Shown piece after piece: positions 40,027 through 51,110 of a stretch of DNA of 64,000 bases. The position numbers were made by a program, and so were the translations under genes. The DNA is from Sanguibacter antarcticus (GTDB lineage: Bacteria; Actinomycetota; Actinomycetes; Actinomycetales; Cellulomonadaceae): positions 3,457,502 through 3,521,501 of the forward strand of contig NZ_PDJG01000001.1 in the NCBI RefSeq assembly GCF_002564005.1. The letters are read 5' to 3'. Each line of letters begins with the position of its first letter. Position 1 is the stretch's first letter. The notes below the pieces were generated by a model. It was given only the letters and a program-made list of their open reading frames with translations, was not told where the DNA came from and made no database searches.

Positions 40027-40911
40027 ATGGATGTTCTCTTCTCCCAGCTCTTCGCAGGCCTGAGCCTCGGCTCCGTCCTGCTCCTCGCCGCGCTCGGCCT
40101 CGCCCTGACCTTCGGCCAGATGGGCGTCATCAACATGGCCCACGGCGAGTTCATGATGGCCGGCGCCTACACCGCCTACGTCGTCCAAGGGATCGTCTCG
40201 AACGCCGGGGTGTCCCTCATGATCTCGCTCGTCGTCGGGTTCCTCGTCGGCGGGACGCTCGGGCTCGTCCTGGAGATGACCCTCATCCACCGGATGTACC
40301 GGCGACCGCTCGACACGCTCCTCGTCACGTGGGGCGTCGCCCTCGTCCTCCAGCAGGCCGCCCGCAACATCTTCGGTGCACCCAACGTCGACGTCCGCGC
40401 CCCCGAGTGGCTCCGGGGCGCCATCAGCATCGCCGGCCTCGACGTGCCACGCACCCGACTCTTCATCATCGCGCTCGCCGTCGTGTGCGTCGTCGCACTC
40501 TCGCTCGTCCTCAAGCTCACGCCCCTCGGCCGCCGCATCCGCGCCGTCGTGCAGAACCGCGACCTCGCCGAGACGAGCGGCATCTCGACGAAAGCCACCG
40601 ACCGCCTGACGTTCTTCATCGGCTCCGGCCTCGCGAGCGTCGCCGGCGTCGCCCTCACGCTCCTCGGATCGATCGGCCCCACCCTCGGCACCAACTACAT
40701 CGTCGACGCCTTCCTCGTCGTCGTCGTCGGCGGCATCGGGCAGATCAAGGGAGCCGTCATCGCAGCCTTCGCCCTCGGCATCCTCCAAGCCACCATCGAG
40801 TACTCCACCACCGCGAGCATCGCCAAGGTCCTCGTGTTCGTCGTCATCGTCGCCTTCCTCCAAGCCCGGCCCCAAGGCCTCGTCTCCGTCCGACAGAGGG
40901 GGATCGCATGA
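40027..40911 (+). CDS. urtB: Urea ABC transporter permease UrtB
   Basis: LivH-like permease of the urea importer, 294 residues with about eight hydrophobic segments. The family opening LSLGSVLLLAALGLALTFGQMGVINMAHGEFMMAGAY (split) is clear. It starts 103 bases after urtA and its stop overlaps the urtC start. Confidence 0.93.
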   Translation: MDVLFSQLFAGLSLGSVLLLAALGLALTFGQMGVINMAHGEFMMAGAYTAYVVQGIVSNAGVSLMISLVVGFLVGGTLGLVLEMTLIHRMYRRPLDTLLVTWGVALVLQQAARNIFGAPNVDVRAPEWLRGAISIAGLDVPRTRLFIIALAVVCVVALSLVLKLTPLGRRIRAVVQNRDLAETSGISTKATDRLTFFIGSGLASVAGVALTLLGSIGPTLGTNYIVDAFLVVVVGGIGQIKGAVIAAFALGILQATIEYSTTASIAKVLVFVVIVAFLQARPQGLVSVRQRGIA

Positions 40912-42059
40912 GCACGCTCACCGGGCTGCTCGCCCGCCCCGGGCGCACCCGCACCCTCGCAGGGTTCGCGCTCGCCGCCGTCCTGCTGTTCGCCGTCGCA
41001 CCCGCCGTCCTCTCCGACTTCCGGCTCAACCTCCTCGCCAAGTTCCTCTGCCTCGCGATGGTCGCCGTCGGCATCGGCCTCGCCTGGGGGCGCGGCGGCA
41101 TGCTCACCCTCGGCCAAGGCGTCTTCTTCGGCCTCGGCGCCTACATCATGGCGATGCACCTCAAGCTCGCCGACGCCGGACCCGACGGGGTGCCCGACTT
41201 CATGAGCCTCTACGGCAGCGGAGAGGTCCCCGCCTGGTGGGAACCGCTCCGATCCGCACCCGTCGCGATCCTCGCGATCCTCGTGGTGCCGTGCGCGCTC
41301 GCCGCGCTCCTCGGCTTCGCCGTCTTCACACGGCGCGTCCGCGGCGCCTACTTCGCGATCCTCTCCCAGGCGCTCGCCGCAGCCTTCGCGATCCTCCTCA
41401 TCGGCCAGCAGAAGGTCACCGGCGGCACCAACGGGCTCAACGGGTTCCGGTCCTTCTTCGGCTACGACCTCGCCGACCCCGTCAACAAGCGCATGATCTT
41501 CTTCATCGCCGCAGGCGTCCTCCTCCTCATGGTCGCCCTCGTGCGCCAGCTCATGGTCTCCCGCTTCGGCGAGCTCCTCGTCGCCGTCCGCGACCAAGAG
41601 AACCGCGTGCGGTTCCTCGGGTACGACCCCGCCGTCATCAAGGTCGTCGCCTACGTCGTCGCCGCAGGCATGGCCGCCGTCGGCGGTGCGCTGTTCGTCC
41701 CCGTCGTCGGGATCGTCTCCCCGGCCGACGTCGGTGTCGTGCCCTCCATCGGGTTCCTCGTCGGTGTCGCGATCGGCGGACGAGCCACCCTGCTCGGTCC
41801 CGTCCTCGGCGCGATCGGCGTCTCCTGGGCGCAGACGTCGCTCTCCGAGTCGTTCCCCTCCGGGTGGATCTACTTCCAGGGCGCGCTGTTCATCGTCGTC
41901 GTCGCGTTTCTGCCCGGGGGGCTCGCCTCCCTCGTCAGCAAGCTCCGGCGCACACCGCGGGAGCAGACCGCCGCAGTCCCCGACGCACCAGTCCCCGACG
42001 CACCGCCCACCCCCGCCGCTCCACCCGTCCCTGCGACCGCCGGAGGCCACGATGACTGA
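40908..42059 (+). CDS. urtC: Urea ABC transporter permease UrtC
   Basis: LivM-like permease, 383 residues with eight to ten hydrophobic segments. UrtC signatures are GIGLAWGRGGMLTLGQGVFFGLGAY (split) and GGTNGLNGFRSFFGYDL. The C-terminal tail is Pro/Ala-rich and overlaps the urtD start by eight bases. ATG at 40908 overlaps the urtB stop. Confidence 0.93.
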   Translation: MSTLTGLLARPGRTRTLAGFALAAVLLFAVAPAVLSDFRLNLLAKFLCLAMVAVGIGLAWGRGGMLTLGQGVFFGLGAYIMAMHLKLADAGPDGVPDFMSLYGSGEVPAWWEPLRSAPVAILAILVVPCALAALLGFAVFTRRVRGAYFAILSQALAAAFAILLIGQQKVTGGTNGLNGFRSFFGYDLADPVNKRMIFFIAAGVLLLMVALVRQLMVSRFGELLVAVRDQENRVRFLGYDPAVIKVVAYVVAAGMAAVGGALFVPVVGIVSPADVGVVPSIGFLVGVAIGGRATLLGPVLGAIGVSWAQTSLSESFPSGWIYFQGALFIVVVAFLPGGLASLVSKLRRTPREQTAAVPDAPVPDAPPTPAAPPVPATAGGHDD

Positions 42060-42975
42060 GCCGACGCACCCCACACCCACGCCGGTCACCACCGACAGCA
42101 CCGCACCAGCCGTCGACGGCGCCGGGATCGACCTCGACTCCGCCGGCGCCGTCCTCGGACAGGACACCGACCGGTTCCGGCACGACTACCTCGAGGTGCG
42201 CGGCCTGCACGTCGAGTTCGACGGCTTCGTCGCCGTCGACTCCGTCGACCTCACTGTCGTGCAAGGCGACCTGCGGTTCCTCATCGGGCCCAACGGCGCC
42301 GGGAAGACGACGATCGTCGACGCCATCACCGGGCTCGCGAAAGCGAGCGGGTCCGTCCGCTTCGGCGGCACCGAGCTCCTCGGGCGCACGGTGCACAAGG
42401 TGGCCCGCGCAGGCGTCGGTCGCACCTTCCAGACGGCGAGCGTCTTCGAGGAGCTCACCGTCCTGCAGAACCTCGACATCGCCGCCGGCTCCGGCCGCAG
42501 CCCCTGGGAGCTCCTGCGCCGACGCAGCGGCGTCCCCGAGAACGTCGAGGCCGCCATGGAGACCATCGGCCTCACGCACCTGCGCGACGTCCAGGCAGGC
42601 ATCCTCGCCCACGGCCAGAAGCAGTGGCTCGAGATCGGCATGCTCCTCGTCCAAGACGCCAGACTCCTCCTGCTCGACGAGCCCGTCGCCGGCATGAGCC
42701 ACGCCGAGCGCGAGCAGACCGGCCTCCTCCTCCAGCGGATCGGCGAGCAGCGCACCGTCGTCGTCGTCGAGCACGACATGGAGTTCCTCCGCGCGTTCGC
42801 GTCCTCCGTCACCGTGCTGCACATGGGATCCGTCCTCTCCGAGGGCACCTACGCCGAGGTCCAGGCGGACCCGCGGGTCCAAGAGGTCTACCTCGGCACC
42901 GCGGGCGCGTCGCGCGGCGCCCGCCGCACGCGTCCCCGGCCAGCGACCACGACCACCCCGACGACGGAGGCCTGA
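42052..42975 (+). CDS. urtD: Urea ABC transporter ATPase UrtD
   Basis: LivG-like ATPase of the urea importer, 307 residues. Walker A is GPNGAGKTT (about 78-86), the signature region is HGQKQWLEIGMLL in place of the usual LSGGQ, which is a known trait of UrtD, Walker B is LLLLDEPVAGMSHAE, and the switch is VVEHDMEF. The first 40 residues are a Thr/Pro/Asp-rich extension that the family normally lacks or has shorter. Confidence 0.93.
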   Translation: MTEPTHPTPTPVTTDSTAPAVDGAGIDLDSAGAVLGQDTDRFRHDYLEVRGLHVEFDGFVAVDSVDLTVVQGDLRFLIGPNGAGKTTIVDAITGLAKASGSVRFGGTELLGRTVHKVARAGVGRTFQTASVFEELTVLQNLDIAAGSGRSPWELLRRRSGVPENVEAAMETIGLTHLRDVQAGILAHGQKQWLEIGMLLVQDARLLLLDEPVAGMSHAEREQTGLLLQRIGEQRTVVVVEHDMEFLRAFASSVTVLHMGSVLSEGTYAEVQADPRVQEVYLGTAGASRGARRTRPRPATTTTPTTEA

Positions 42976-42976
42976 C

Positions 42977-43669
42977 ATGCTCGAGATCCGCGACCTCCAC
43001 GTCGGCTACGGCCGCAGCCTCGTCCTCTACGACGTCTCCGTCACCGTGCCGTCCGGTGGGGTCGCCGCTATCCTCGGCCACAACGGTGCAGGCAAGTCGA
43101 CGCTGCTCCGTGCGACGCTCGGCCTCCTGCGACCGCGCTCCGGCACGATCACCTTCGACGGGGAGGACATCACGACGATGCCGACCTACCAGCGCGTCCG
43201 CCGCGGTCTCGCGTACGTCCCCCAGGGGCAGCAGTCCTTCGGCGACCTCACCGCACGCGAGAACCTCCAGCTCGTCGCCGACACCCGCAAAGACGGGACC
43301 ACGCGGCTCGACGAGGCGCTCGACCTCTTCCCCGCCCTGAGCAGCCTCCTCGGCAGGCGGGCCGGGCTCCTCTCCGGCGGCCAGCGCCAGCAGCTCGCGA
43401 TCGCCCGTGCGCTCATCACCGGCCCGCGCCTGCTGCTCCTCGACGAACCGACCGAAGGCATCCAGCCCTCCGTCGTCACCGAGATCGAAGACGCGATCGT
43501 CGCGCTGACCGACTCGGGGGAGATGTCGGTCCTCCTCGTCGAGCAGCACGTCGGCTTCGCGCTCGGGGCCGCCGACGCGTACTACGTCGTCGAGTCCGGC
43601 AGGGTCGTCGACTCCGGCGGCGGTGGCGTCGACGCCGAAGACCACGTCCGCGCAGCGATGGCCATCTGA
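42977..43669 (+). CDS. urtE: Urea ABC transporter ATPase UrtE
   Basis: LivF-like ATPase, 230 residues. Walker A is GHNGAGKST, the signature is [15 protein letters not shown], Walker B is [16 protein letters not shown], and the switch is [10 protein letters not shown]. Its last base is shared with the ureA start, linking import directly to urea hydrolysis. Confidence 0.94.
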   Translation: MLEIRDLHVGYGRSLVLYDVSVTVPSGGVAAILGHNGAGKSTLLRATLGLLRPRSGTITFDGEDITTMPTYQRVRRGLAYVPQGQQSFGDLTARENLQLVADTRKDGTTRLDEALDLFPALSSLLGRRAGLLSGGQRQQLAIARALITGPRLLLLDEPTEGIQPSVVTEIEDAIVALTDSGEMSVLLVEQHVGFALGAADAYYVVESGRVVDSGGGGVDAEDHVRAAMAI

Positions 43670-43971
43670 TGCACTTCTCACCAGCAGACCAAGAAAAGCT
43701 GCTCCTCGCCGTCGCCGGGATGGTCGCCCGCGACCGGCGAGCGCGCGGCATCCGGCTCAACTACCCCGAGACGGTGGCCCTCCTCACCACGTGGGTCATC
43801 GAAGAGGCCCGCGCCGGCGGGACCGTCGCCGACCTCATGGTCGCCGGTCGCGAGGTCCTCGGGCGCGACGACGTCATGGACGGCGTCGCCGAGATGCTCC
43901 CCGACGTCCAGGTCGAAGCCACCTTCCCCGACGGGCGCAAGCTCGTCACCATCCACAACCCCATCGCCTAG
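43669..43971 (+). CDS. ureA: Urease gamma subunit
   Basis: Small structural subunit of urease, 100 residues, normal length. [27 protein letters not shown] and [21 protein letters not shown] are family signatures, and the C-terminus [21 protein letters not shown] is typical. The separate gamma, beta and alpha genes are the usual bacterial layout. Confidence 0.96.
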   Translation: MHFSPADQEKLLLAVAGMVARDRRARGIRLNYPETVALLTTWVIEEARAGGTVADLMVAGREVLGRDDVMDGVAEMLPDVQVEATFPDGRKLVTIHNPIA

Positions 43972-43980
43972 GAGCCCGCC

Positions 43981-44380
43981 ATGGCAGGAATCTCCACCAC
44001 CGGTCCAGGCGCCGTCCGGCTCGGGTCCGACGCCCCGATCGTGCTCAACGGCGACCGGACGCCGGCCGAGCGGCTCACGCTCGTCATCGAGAACACCGGC
44101 GACCGCCCGGTGCAGATCGGCTCCCACCTCCACCTCCCCGACTCCAACACCGCGCTCGCGTTCGACCGCGTCGCCGCGCGCGGCTTCCGGCTCGACATCC
44201 CCTCCGGGACGTCGCGCCGCTTCGAGCCCGGCGCGTCCGCCCAGGTCGAGGCGGTCGCGCTGCGCGGCCTGCGACGCGTCCCCGGGATCCAGCGAGACAA
44301 GACCGCGGCGCACAGCGACGTCTCCCAGCCCGCACCCACCCGACCCGTCGCGCTCGCACCGACCGAAGGAGACCGCACCG

Positions 44381-44388
<8 letters not shown>
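43981..44388 (+). CDS. ureB: Urease beta subunit
   Basis: Second small subunit, 135 residues. [30 protein letters not shown] and [18 protein letters not shown] are highly conserved in the family. The C-terminal 30 residues are a longer, variable tail. It overlaps the ureC start by eight bases. Confidence 0.95.
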
Positions 44389-46095
<1,707 letters not shown>

Positions 46096-46096
<1 letters not shown>

Positions 46097-46878
46097 TGCA
46101 CCAGATCACCGGCACCAGCCCCGACGTCATGATGATGCTGCTCGCCGACGCGCGCCTGCCCACCGGTGGTCACACCCAGTCCGCCGGGCTCGAGCCCGCG
46201 CTGCGAGCGGGCATGGCGCCGCGCGACGTGCCCGCCTACATCGCGGCGCGCCTCGCCACGACCGCCCGCGTCGAGGCAGGCACCGCGGTCGTCGCGCGGC
46301 ACGTCGCGCTCCAGCACAGCGACATCCAGCACAGTGACATCCCGCACAGCGACCTCCAGCACGGCGACCTCGCCCACGTGCGCGCCGCCTGGGCCGCCCG
46401 CACGCCGAGCCCGGCGCTGCGCGAGACGTCCGAACGGCTCGGGCGTGGTTACCTGCGCCTCGTCCGGCGGCTCTGGGCCGACCACGCGGCGCTCGCCGCG
46501 CTCGAACGAGACCTTCCCTCGCGGGGGCGGCCGCCCGGCGGCCCTGCAGCCGGTCCGCAGCGCGTCCTCGGCGGCGTCCCACGCCCGGTGGTCCTCGGCG
46601 TCCTCGCCGCGTGCTCCGGTCTCGACGCCGGTCGCCTCGCACGCCTCGTCGCGTACGACGACGCCCAGACGGTCGCGGCGGCGTCCCTCAAGCTCGAGCC
46701 CGTCGACCCCGCCGACGTCACCGCCTGGGTGCTCGCGGCCGGCCCCGACATCGACGACCTCGTGCGCGAGGTCGAGGACCTCACCCATCCCGACCAGATC
46801 CCTGCCCACGGCGCACCGCTCATGGAGCAGTGGGCCGAGCACCACGCCCGCACCACAGAAAGGCTCTTCAGTGCCTGA
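46096..46878 (+). CDS. ureF: Urease accessory protein UreF with tandem His-Asp repeat
   Basis: Chaperone that joins UreD and UreG to the apo-urease and helps nickel transfer, 260 residues. The N-terminal [21 protein letters not shown] and the later [11 protein letters not shown] and [10 protein letters not shown] are UreF-like. Unusual is a perfect 15-base unit repeated four times (46309-46368), giving the pattern x-Gln/Pro-His-Ser/Gly-Asp four times in a region that is normally a short loop. It overlaps ureC and ureG. Confidence 0.9.
46309..46368 (+). repeat. Four 15-base tandem repeats inside ureF
   Basis: Units begin at 46309, 46324, 46339 and 46354 and keep the frame, with one to three differences between units (for example CTCCAGCACAGCGAC). 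They encode His-Ser/Gly-Asp pentapeptides. Confidence 0.9.
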
Positions 46879-47656
46879 GAACCACGTCCCCGACGTCACC
46901 CCCGCACCCGTCCGGACCCGATCGCTGCGCCTCGGCGTCGCCGGGCCCGTCGGCACCGGCAAGAGCTCGCTCATCGCTCTCGTGTGCCGAGAGCTCGCCG
47001 GCGAGCTCTCGCTCGGCGTCATCACCAACGACATCTACACCGACGAGGACGCCCGGTTCCTGCGCTCCGCCGGTGTCCTGGACCCTGAGCGGATCCGCGC
47101 CGTCGAGACCGGGGCCTGCCCGCACACCGCCATCCGGGACGACATCACCGCCAACCTCATGGCTGTCGAAGACCTCGAGGATGACTTCGCGCCGCTCGAC
47201 GTCGTCCTCGTCGAGTCCGGAGGCGACAACCTCACCGCGACGTTCTCGCCGGCGCTCGTCGACGCCCAGATCTTCGTCCTCGACGTCGCCGGGGGCGGCG
47301 ACGTGGCCCGCAAGGGAGGTCCTGGCATCGCCCGAGCCGACCTTCTCGTCGTCAACAAGACCGACCTCGCGCCCTACGTCGGCGTCGACGTCGCGCAGAT
47401 GGTCGCCGACGGCGAGGCCGCCAGGGAGGGCCGCCCCGTCCTCGCCCTGTCACGAGAAGACCCCGTGTCGCGCGCGACCCTCAAGGCCTGGGTGCTCGAG
47501 ATGCTCGCCGAGCACACCGGCGGCAACCACGTCCCTCAGGACCCGGGGCCGATGGCACCGCACTTCCACGCTGACGAGGACGACGACCACACCCACGACG
47601 ACCACACCCACGGTGACGGCGAGCACGCACACAGCCACTCTCGCTCGCACGCCTGA
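46871..47656 (+). CDS. ureG: Urease accessory GTPase UreG with His-rich C-terminal tail
   Basis: SIMIBI GTPase that delivers nickel to urease, 261 residues. The P-loop is GPVGTGKSS at residues 25-33, the Cys-Pro-His nickel site is in [11 protein letters not shown], and [17 protein letters not shown] and [12 protein letters not shown] follow. The last 31 residues hold ten histidines and many Asp/Glu ([20 protein letters not shown] onward), a probable metal store. Such tails are more often at the N-terminus of UreG, or belong to UreE, which is missing here. GTG at 46871 overlaps the ureF stop. Confidence 0.94.
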   Translation: MPENHVPDVTPAPVRTRSLRLGVAGPVGTGKSSLIALVCRELAGELSLGVITNDIYTDEDARFLRSAGVLDPERIRAVETGACPHTAIRDDITANLMAVEDLEDDFAPLDVVLVESGGDNLTATFSPALVDAQIFVLDVAGGGDVARKGGPGIARADLLVVNKTDLAPYVGVDVAQMVADGEAAREGRPVLALSREDPVSRATLKAWVLEMLAEHTGGNHVPQDPGPMAPHFHADEDDDHTHDDHTHGDGEHAHSHSRSHA

Positions 47657-47667
47657 ACGTCGGCGCC

Positions 47668-48444
47668 ATGACCCAGATCGCCGTGCACGTCGACGGAGGA
47701 CGAGCCCGGTGCGCCCTGCGGACCGGGCTCCTCAGCCCGCGCGTGCTCTCCTCCGACCATGCGGGTGCCCGCGTCGCGCTCGTCGCGACCGGAGCGCTCC
47801 TCCTCGCCGGCGACCACGTCCGGATCGACGTCCGGGTCGGGCCCGGTGCCTGGCTCGAGGTCGTCGAGACGTCGGGGACCGTGGCGTACGACGCACGGGG
47901 CGGCGCGGCAGCCTGGGACGTGACGATCCACGTCGACGAGGGCGGGACACTCGTGTGGGAGGGGCTCCCGTTCGTCGTCGCGTCGGGCGCCGACGTGACC
48001 CGCCGCACCACGGCGACGCTCGCGCACGGGGCGGTGCTGCTCCTGCGCGAGACCCTCGTGCTCGGCCGGACCGGCGAGATCGGCGGTGACCTCCGGTCGC
48101 AGACCCGGTGCTCGCTCGACGGACAGCCCGCGTTCGTCGAGGACCTGCGCCTCGACGTCTCACGCACGGCACCCGGTGTCCTCGGTGACGCACGGGTCCT
48201 CGACTCCGCCCTGTGCATCGGGACGCGGCCGCCCCCGAGCGAGCCCGTCGCGGGCCAGGTGCACCTCGACCTCGACGCCCCCGGCGCCGTGCTGCGGTCC
48301 GTCGGCCAGCACGCCCACACGGGATCGGTCGGAGCCCGGTGGGCACGGTGGACCGAGCACGTGCGGCACCGCCCTCCGCCCCTCCTGCCCAGCCCTCTCC
48401 GTCTCGCCTCCGACCCGAAGGAGCCCCACCATGCACGTTCCTGA
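47668..48444 (+). CDS. ureD: Urease accessory protein UreD (UreH)
   Basis: Scaffold protein that binds apo-urease and recruits UreF and UreG, 258 residues. The family is weakly conserved; recognisable parts are LLAGDHVRIDVRVGPGAWLEVVETSGTVAY, LPFVVASGADVTRRTTATL, LRETLVLGRTGE and the operon position after ureG. Its end overlaps the nickel permease start by 14 bases. Confidence 0.85.
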   Translation: MTQIAVHVDGGRARCALRTGLLSPRVLSSDHAGARVALVATGALLLAGDHVRIDVRVGPGAWLEVVETSGTVAYDARGGAAAWDVTIHVDEGGTLVWEGLPFVVASGADVTRRTTATLAHGAVLLLRETLVLGRTGEIGGDLRSQTRCSLDGQPAFVEDLRLDVSRTAPGVLGDARVLDSALCIGTRPPPSEPVAGQVHLDLDAPGAVLRSVGQHAHTGSVGARWARWTEHVRHRPPPLLPSPLRLASDPKEPHHARS

Positions 48445-49432
48445 CCACATGATCGACGACCCGACGTCGGTCGCGACCGCGACCGTCGCCTGCGCGACCC
48501 TGGCGTACGCCGCCTACCGCTCGCGGACAGAGCTCACCCGACGCACCATCGCGACGACCGCAGCCACCGGCGCGCTCGTCTTCGCCCTCCAGATGGTCAG
48601 CTACCCGGTGAGCACCGGGACGAGCGGGCACCTCATGGGCGGTGTCCTTGCCGCCGCGCTCGTCGGCCCGTGGCTCGGGATGATGAGCGTGACGCTCGTC
48701 CTCGTGGTCCAGGCGACACTCTTCGCCGACGGCGGGATCACTGCGCTCGGCACGAACACGCTCCTCATGGCGGTGATCGGGACAGCAGCAGGCTGGGCCG
48801 TCACCCGTGGGGTCCAGCGTGCGCTCGGCGGTCGTCTCGCCGACACCCGCTACGCACCGCTCGCGGGAGGCGTCGGTGCGCTCGTGAGCGTGCCGGCGTC
48901 CGCGCTCGCCTTCGTCGCGCTCTTCGCCTTCGGGGGCACAGCCACGGTCCCGCTCGGAGAGCTCACCGCCTCGATGCGCTCGGTGCACGCGCTCATCGGG
49001 CTCGGCGAAGGGCTCATCACCGCGCTCGTCCTCGCCCTCGTCCTGGCCGTCGCCCCGGGCGTCGCCCGCATCGACGCGCGACGCCAGAGCGCGGCTGCGC
49101 TCGTGCACGCACCCGTCGGACGCGCCGTCGGGGCGCTCTCCGGGATCGCGGCCGTCAGCGCGGTCGTCCTCTCGTCCTTCGCGGCAGCGGCCCCTGACGG
49201 CCTCGAGGCGACCGCCGCCGAGCTCGGCTTCCTCGACGTGGCCGGGCCGCATGCTCTGGCTGCGCTCCCGCTCGCGGACTACGGCGCGACGAGCGGGAGC
49301 CCCGTCGGCGTCGCCGGGCTGCTCGGCACCGTCATGGTCGCTGCGCTCTCGACAGTGCTGCTCGCGGCGGTGCGCGAGCGTGTCGCAGCGCCCGTCACGG
49401 TACGGAGCGGGTCCGACGCTCGTGCGCGGTGA
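48431..49432 (+). CDS. nikMN: Fused nickel ECF permease NikMN
   Basis: Substrate-binding membrane subunit of an energy-coupling-factor nickel importer, 333 residues. The N-terminus MHVPDH supplies Met1 and His2, and His67 (SGHLMGG) falls exactly at the third nickel ligand known for NikM. A CbiM/NikM domain spans about 1-225; the C-terminal part has the PDGLE motif of the NikN/PDGLE domain and a last membrane segment. No NikQ (T) or NikO (ATPase) genes follow. Location at the end of the urease operon makes nickel the likely ion. Confidence 0.85.
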   Translation: MHVPDHMIDDPTSVATATVACATLAYAAYRSRTELTRRTIATTAATGALVFALQMVSYPVSTGTSGHLMGGVLAAALVGPWLGMMSVTLVLVVQATLFADGGITALGTNTLLMAVIGTAAGWAVTRGVQRALGGRLADTRYAPLAGGVGALVSVPASALAFVALFAFGGTATVPLGELTASMRSVHALIGLGEGLITALVLALVLAVAPGVARIDARRQSAAALVHAPVGRAVGALSGIAAVSAVVLSSFAAAAPDGLEATAAELGFLDVAGPHALAALPLADYGATSGSPVGVAGLLGTVMVAALSTVLLAAVRERVAAPVTVRSGSDARAR

Positions 49433-49676
49433 CGCGCAGACCTGAACCGCGCAGCCGTCGGACGAGCTCGCGACGCTCGACGCGCACCGCGCCGAGCAGC
49501 ACGAGCGCCTCGTAGCGTTCCGCGGGGACGTCGTAGTGGTCGAGATCGAAGCTGCGCGGGGGCAGGCCCGCCTCCCGGGCGAACGCGTGCAGCTCGTCGA
49601 GCGACTCGTCGCTCACGAGGTGTCCCCAGACGGTCGAGTGCTTGGGCCACAGGGGAGAGTCGAGGAGAACGGTCAC
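49395..49676 (-). CDS. DUF4031 domain protein
   Basis: Small protein of 93 residues. LLDSPLWPKHSTVWGHLVSDESLDELHAFA and FDLDHYDVPAERY are the conserved DUF4031 signature, seen widely in actinobacteria and without a proven function. It overlaps the end of the nickel permease gene by 38 bases on the opposite strand. Start ATG at 49676. Confidence 0.85.
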   Translation of the reverse strand: MTVLLDSPLWPKHSTVWGHLVSDESLDELHAFAREAGLPPRSFDLDHYDVPAERYEALVLLGAVRVERRELVRRLRGSGLRVTAHERRTRSVP

Positions 49677-49720
49677 ACGGCATCATCGCACCGGCGGTCT
49701 CACCGGCGCGAGAGAACCGA

Positions 49721-49759
49721 CCACGGGGCAGCGAGCAGGGGGAGGCCCGCGCCCCGTGG
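49721..49759 (-). terminator. Possible hairpin after the WXG100 gene
   Basis: CCACGGGGC at 49721 pairs with GCCCCGTGG at 49751, with a 21-base loop. No T-run is present, so the call is moderate. Confidence 0.45.
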
Positions 49760-49778
49760 CCGGGGTCGTGGGGGCCGA

Positions 49779-50069
49779 CTAGAGCGCGAAGTGCCCTGCG
49801 GCCATGCTCTCTGCGTCCTCGTACGTCGTGGCGGTGCGGCTCAGCGCCGCGGTGATGGCGTCGAGCCCGGACTCCACCTGGGTCTGGGTGACCTGCCACT
49901 GGGCGACGACACCCGAGAAGGTCGCCGCAGCCCCGCCCGTCCACGAGCCCTGGAGATCGGTGAGGTTGCGCATCATCGTGGCCACCTCGGTGCGGATAGA
50001 CGTGACCGAGATGTTCACGGCCGTGCTCGCACCGGCCACCTGGCTGACGTCGACGCCGAACTTGCTCAT
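49779..50069 (-). CDS. WXG100-family (EsxA-like) protein
   Basis: Small helical-hairpin protein of 96 residues, the class secreted by type VII (ESX) systems. The turn motif is WTG at residues 43-45 (a WxG match), and the C-terminus has the YxxxD/E-type export signal Tyr83 to Glu87 (TYEDAES). No partner Esx gene and no ESX machinery are nearby, so it is an orphan copy. It may pair with itself or act inside the cell. Confidence 0.88.
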   Translation of the reverse strand: MSKFGVDVSQVAGASTAVNISVTSIRTEVATMMRNLTDLQGSWTGGAAATFSGVVAQWQVTQTQVESGLDAITAALSRTATTYEDAESMAAGHFAL

Positions 50070-50249
50070 TGCTGCCTCCTGTTCACGCGCCGGCCCGGCA
50101 CCCGGGCGACGACGGTGCGCCGGGAGGTTCCCCGGCGCTGTGAGAAGGACGCTAGGGCGCGCAGACGAGAACCGGGCGGGCGACGCCGGTCGATCAGGGA
50201 CGCGCTCGCGCAGGCTCGCCCTGTGGGCAGGCTCTACGACGGGCAGGCT

Positions 50250-50975
50250 CTACGACGCAGCAGCGCTGGGCGGCGCGGCGTCGAGCCGGCGCAGCTCCTT
50301 CGCGATGCGCGACGCCTCGGCCCCGAGGTTCTGGCGCGCAGCCTCTTCCCACGCCGACCCGAGCGGGCTCGCGTAGAGGGCCTTGCGGCCGAGGAGCTTC
50401 GTGAGGATCCGGTGCCGTGCCGTGAGGTAGTCCCGGAGCGGGATGTGCTCGTACTCCTTGCGGATGTCCTCGAGGTACGCCTTGTAGCGCTGCGGCTCCG
50501 TCGCAAGGATCCCCATGTCCGCGTCGCAGAGCACCGCGCAGTCGAAGTCCTGCGGGATGGACTTGTGCCGCACGAGCGCGGTGACGAGCGACGTCACGCG
50601 CTCCGCGTCGCGGTCCGGGACCCCGAGGCCGAGGAGCTCCTCGCGGGCGAGCGCCGCGCTCGCGACCTCGTCCTCGCCGCCGTGGGCGGCGTACGCCACG
50701 TTGGACGCTGCGTTGAAGATCGCCCCGTGGTACCAGGCGGCCAGTCGTACGAGGTCGGGTTCGTGCGTCTCTTCAGCGAGCTCGTCGACGCGGCTGAGAA
50801 CGTCGGCCAAGTGCCGGACCGTGTGATAGACCCGGCACGGCTCGCTCCACCGGTCGAGCAGAGCGTTCCCGACCCGCTGGATGTCGGCGACGGGTGCGGT
50901 GGCGCCAGCCGCCGTACAGCTCCGGACCCATGAGGACAACAGCCACTGAGGCGCATCTGCGCTGCCAGGAGGCAT
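50250..50975 (-). CDS. HD-domain phosphohydrolase-like protein
   Basis: Protein of 241 residues resembling the predicted metal-dependent HD superfamily. The His of VYHTVRHLADVL, the RLAAWYHGAIFN pair, and the Asp of CAVLCDADMGIL fit metal-ligand positions, though the classical adjacent HD pair is replaced by YH. Such proteins often act on nucleotides, but the substrate here is unknown. It contains no signal peptide. Confidence 0.75.
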   Translation of the reverse strand: MPPGSADAPQWLLSSWVRSCTAAGATAPVADIQRVGNALLDRWSEPCRVYHTVRHLADVLSRVDELAEETHEPDLVRLAAWYHGAIFNAASNVAYAAHGGEDEVASAALAREELLGLGVPDRDAERVTSLVTALVRHKSIPQDFDCAVLCDADMGILATEPQRYKAYLEDIRKEYEHIPLRDYLTARHRILTKLLGRKALYASPLGSAWEEAARQNLGAEASRIAKELRRLDAAPPSAAAS

Positions 50976-51110
50976 GGACCAGCTTTCGACGGGTGAGCGT
51001 GAGCGCTCACGTGAGGTCTACGACCCGTAATCGTATCTCCGGATCGTCCGATGTACGTGGGGGACTGTACCGCCCACACCGAGCCAGGTCGAAGACTGCA
51101 GGTGAGAGGC

